This document shows, one piece after another, positions 41,396-43,386 of a stretch of 43,386 bases of DNA. Numbering within the stretch: position 1 is the stretch's first letter; the number at the start of each line of letters is the position of its first letter. Location: NCBI GenBank assembly GCA_025936755.1, contig JAICSS010000022.1, forward strand, positions 1 through 43,386, given 5' to 3'. Source of the DNA: Solirubrobacterales bacterium (GTDB taxonomy: Bacteria > Actinomycetota > Thermoleophilia > Solirubrobacterales > 70-9). The notes below the pieces were generated by a model. That model worked only from the letters and a program-made list of their open reading frames with translations. It was not told the origin of the DNA and made no database searches. The position numbers were made by a program, and so were the translations under genes.

Positions 41396-41463
41396 TCAGA
41401 AGCGGGGAAGGGGGCGCCGGGGAGGGGGTGGCGCTACTTTGGGCGGGAGAGCGGTTCCAAGCG

Positions 41464-42567
41464 ATGACGATGGCGCGCAGGCTGATTCCGATCCTGGTTG
41501 TGGGGCTGCTGGCGGTGTGGCCGGCGAGCGCTTCCGGGTACCTGCCGCCGGGCTTCATCGGGGTCTCGCCGCAGAACGCGGGGACGGCCAAGGACTACCG
41601 GCTGATGCGCGAAGCGGGGATCTACAGCGTCCGCATGCCGCTGAACTGGAGCGCCGTGGAGCCGGAGAACCCGGCCTTCTCGGAACGCAACTGGGAAGGC
41701 TTCGACCACGAGGTGCGGCTGGCGGCGCGGGAAGGGATCGAGATCCTCCCCTTCCTCACCAGCTCGCCGGAATGGGTTGCGAAGCAGGGAATCGACCTGC
41801 CGGTCGCCACTCCCTGGCAGCGCCGCGCCTGGGCCTCTTTCCTGCGGGCGGCGGTGCGGCGATACGGGCCCGAAGGCTCCTTCTGGCGCGAAGAAGCCGA
41901 AGCGGAAGAACTCCCCTACCTGCCGATGCGGCGCTGGGAGATCTGGAACGAGGAGAACATCGTCACCTTCGCCGCCCACCCCGAACCGAAGCGCTTCGCG
42001 GAGCTGATCCGGATCGCCGGCCGCGTCATCCACCGGGAAGCCCCCGGCTCGAAGGTGATCGTCGGCGGCCTCTTCGGCCGGCCGCTGCAGATTCCGCCGA
42101 ACGTCGCCTCCGGCGACTTCCTCTCGCGCCTCTACCGCGCCCGGCCGATCAAGCGCTACTTCGACGGCGTCGCCCTCCATCCCTACGTCGCCGACGCCCG
42201 GGCGATGGGAGCGCAGCTGACCAACCTGCGGCGGATCATGCGCCGCCACCACGACGGCGCCACGCCGCTGTACGTGACCGAGCTGGGCTGGGGGTCGGAA
42301 AGCGGTCCGACCCGCTGGCAGCGCGGCCTCTGGGGCCAGGCCTACCAGCTCTCCAAGGCCTTCTCGATGCTCTCCGCCAACCGCACCCGCTGGAAGGTCC
42401 GCGGCGCCTGGTGGTTCACCTGGACCGACGAGGGCGGCAGCTGCGTCTTCCGCCGCTCCGCCGGCCTGCTGACGGCGAAGCGGGAAGGCAAGCCCGCCTG
42501 GTACCGGTTCAACGAATGGACCGGCGGCGACGCCGGCACGGTGCCGCGGATCGGCATCGACGAATAA
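41464..42567 (+). CDS. Secreted clan GH-A-like glycoside hydrolase
   Basis: The 367-residue product starts with a signal peptide ([20 protein letters not shown] then ASASG). The mature part resembles TIM-barrel glycosidases of clan GH-A (GH5/GH39-like). The acid/base candidate is Glu163 in WEIWNEEN, and the nucleophile candidate is Glu273 in YVTELGWG. The polysaccharide target is unknown; proteins of this type often sit near exopolysaccharide genes, but none are visible here. ATG at 41464 or 41470 both give a good signal peptide. It precedes sodA by 44 bp. Confidence 0.8.
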   Translation: MTMARRLIPILVVGLLAVWPASASGYLPPGFIGVSPQNAGTAKDYRLMREAGIYSVRMPLNWSAVEPENPAFSERNWEGFDHEVRLAAREGIEILPFLTSSPEWVAKQGIDLPVATPWQRRAWASFLRAAVRRYGPEGSFWREEAEAEELPYLPMRRWEIWNEENIVTFAAHPEPKRFAELIRIAGRVIHREAPGSKVIVGGLFGRPLQIPPNVASGDFLSRLYRARPIKRYFDGVALHPYVADARAMGAQLTNLRRIMRRHHDGATPLYVTELGWGSESGPTRWQRGLWGQAYQLSKAFSMLSANRTRWKVRGAWWFTWTDEGGSCVFRRSAGLLTAKREGKPAWYRFNEWTGGDAGTVPRIGIDE

Positions 42568-42568
42568 G

Positions 42569-42574
42569 TAGGCT
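42569..42574 (+). promoter_or_regulatory. -10 box TAGGCT for sodA
   Basis: TAGGCT begins 2 nt after the TAA stop of the glycosidase gene and would give a leader of about 30 nt that contains the Shine-Dalgarno AAAGGAG (8 nt before the ATG). This is the conventional, non-leaderless type. Confidence 0.4.
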
Positions 42575-42611
42575 CCGCTCAGACTTCAAACCGAGCAAAG
42601 GAGCATTTGCA

Positions 42612-43386
<775 letters not shown>

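Overview
The window is a high-GC bacterial chromosome segment built around the RNA polymerase and ribosomal protein super-cluster. It runs from the 3' end of rpoC through fusA, tuf, the S10, spc and alpha operons to rplQ, followed by a housekeeping and accessory stretch. Strong GC bias, frequent GTG and TTG starts, ATGA/TGATG coupling and TANNNT -10 boxes lying 6-8 nt before start codons all suggest an actinobacterium. The small hypothetical families, tailed ribosomal proteins and gene order are most reminiscent of class Thermoleophilia (Solirubrobacterales-like). The class assignment is inference; only the actinobacterial style is well supported.

Layout. (1) 1-5050: rpoC (partial), a flavin monooxygenase, and two minus-strand genes (a small membrane protein and a HAD-like protein). 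(2) 5052-6717, minus strand: rpsG, rpsL and an unknown membrane protein. rpsL-rpsG, normally just upstream of fusA in the same direction, are inverted here. (3) 6716-22430, plus strand: fusA, tuf, rpsJ-rplC-rplD-rplW-rplB-rpsS-rplV-rpsC-rplP-rpmC-rpsQ, rplN-rplX-rplE-rpsN-rpsH-rplF-rplR-rpsE-rpmD-rplO, secY and adk. (4) 22459-29704: map, then a secreted penicillin-acylase-family protein and an O-methyltransferase where infA would usually lie, then rpmJ-rpsM-rpsK-rpsD-rpoA-rplQ. (5) 29705-43386: an AbiEi-like/DUF559 protein, truA, surE, ligA, a D-Ala-D-Ala carboxypeptidase, a patatin-like protein, an acyl-CoA synthetase, a small HTH-like protein, a membrane-anchored thioredoxin-fold protein, an alpha/beta hydrolase, an unknown 87-residue protein, tRNA-Pro(CGG), a secreted clan GH-A-like glycosidase, superoxide dismutase and the 3' end of a GMC oxidoreductase gene.

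How the genes work together. Most of the window makes the transcription and translation machinery: RNAP beta' and alpha, 27 ribosomal proteins, EF-G and EF-Tu, plus SecY, adenylate kinase and methionine aminopeptidase. The ribosomal genes are nearly all coupled by 1-8 nt overlaps. tuf and rpmJ appear to start new transcripts from a shared promoter element. Five ribosomal proteins (S3, S5, S17, L5, L22) carry long charged or low-complexity tails.

No CRISPR array, transposon, phage module or defence island is visible. The most notable signals are the split and inverted str operon with an overlapping divergent start-codon pair, a nested inverted repeat at 4955-5045, a loopless 48-bp perfect palindrome at 39939-39986, the ribosomal protein tails, and a recurrent leaderless-promoter arrangement at about a dozen genes.
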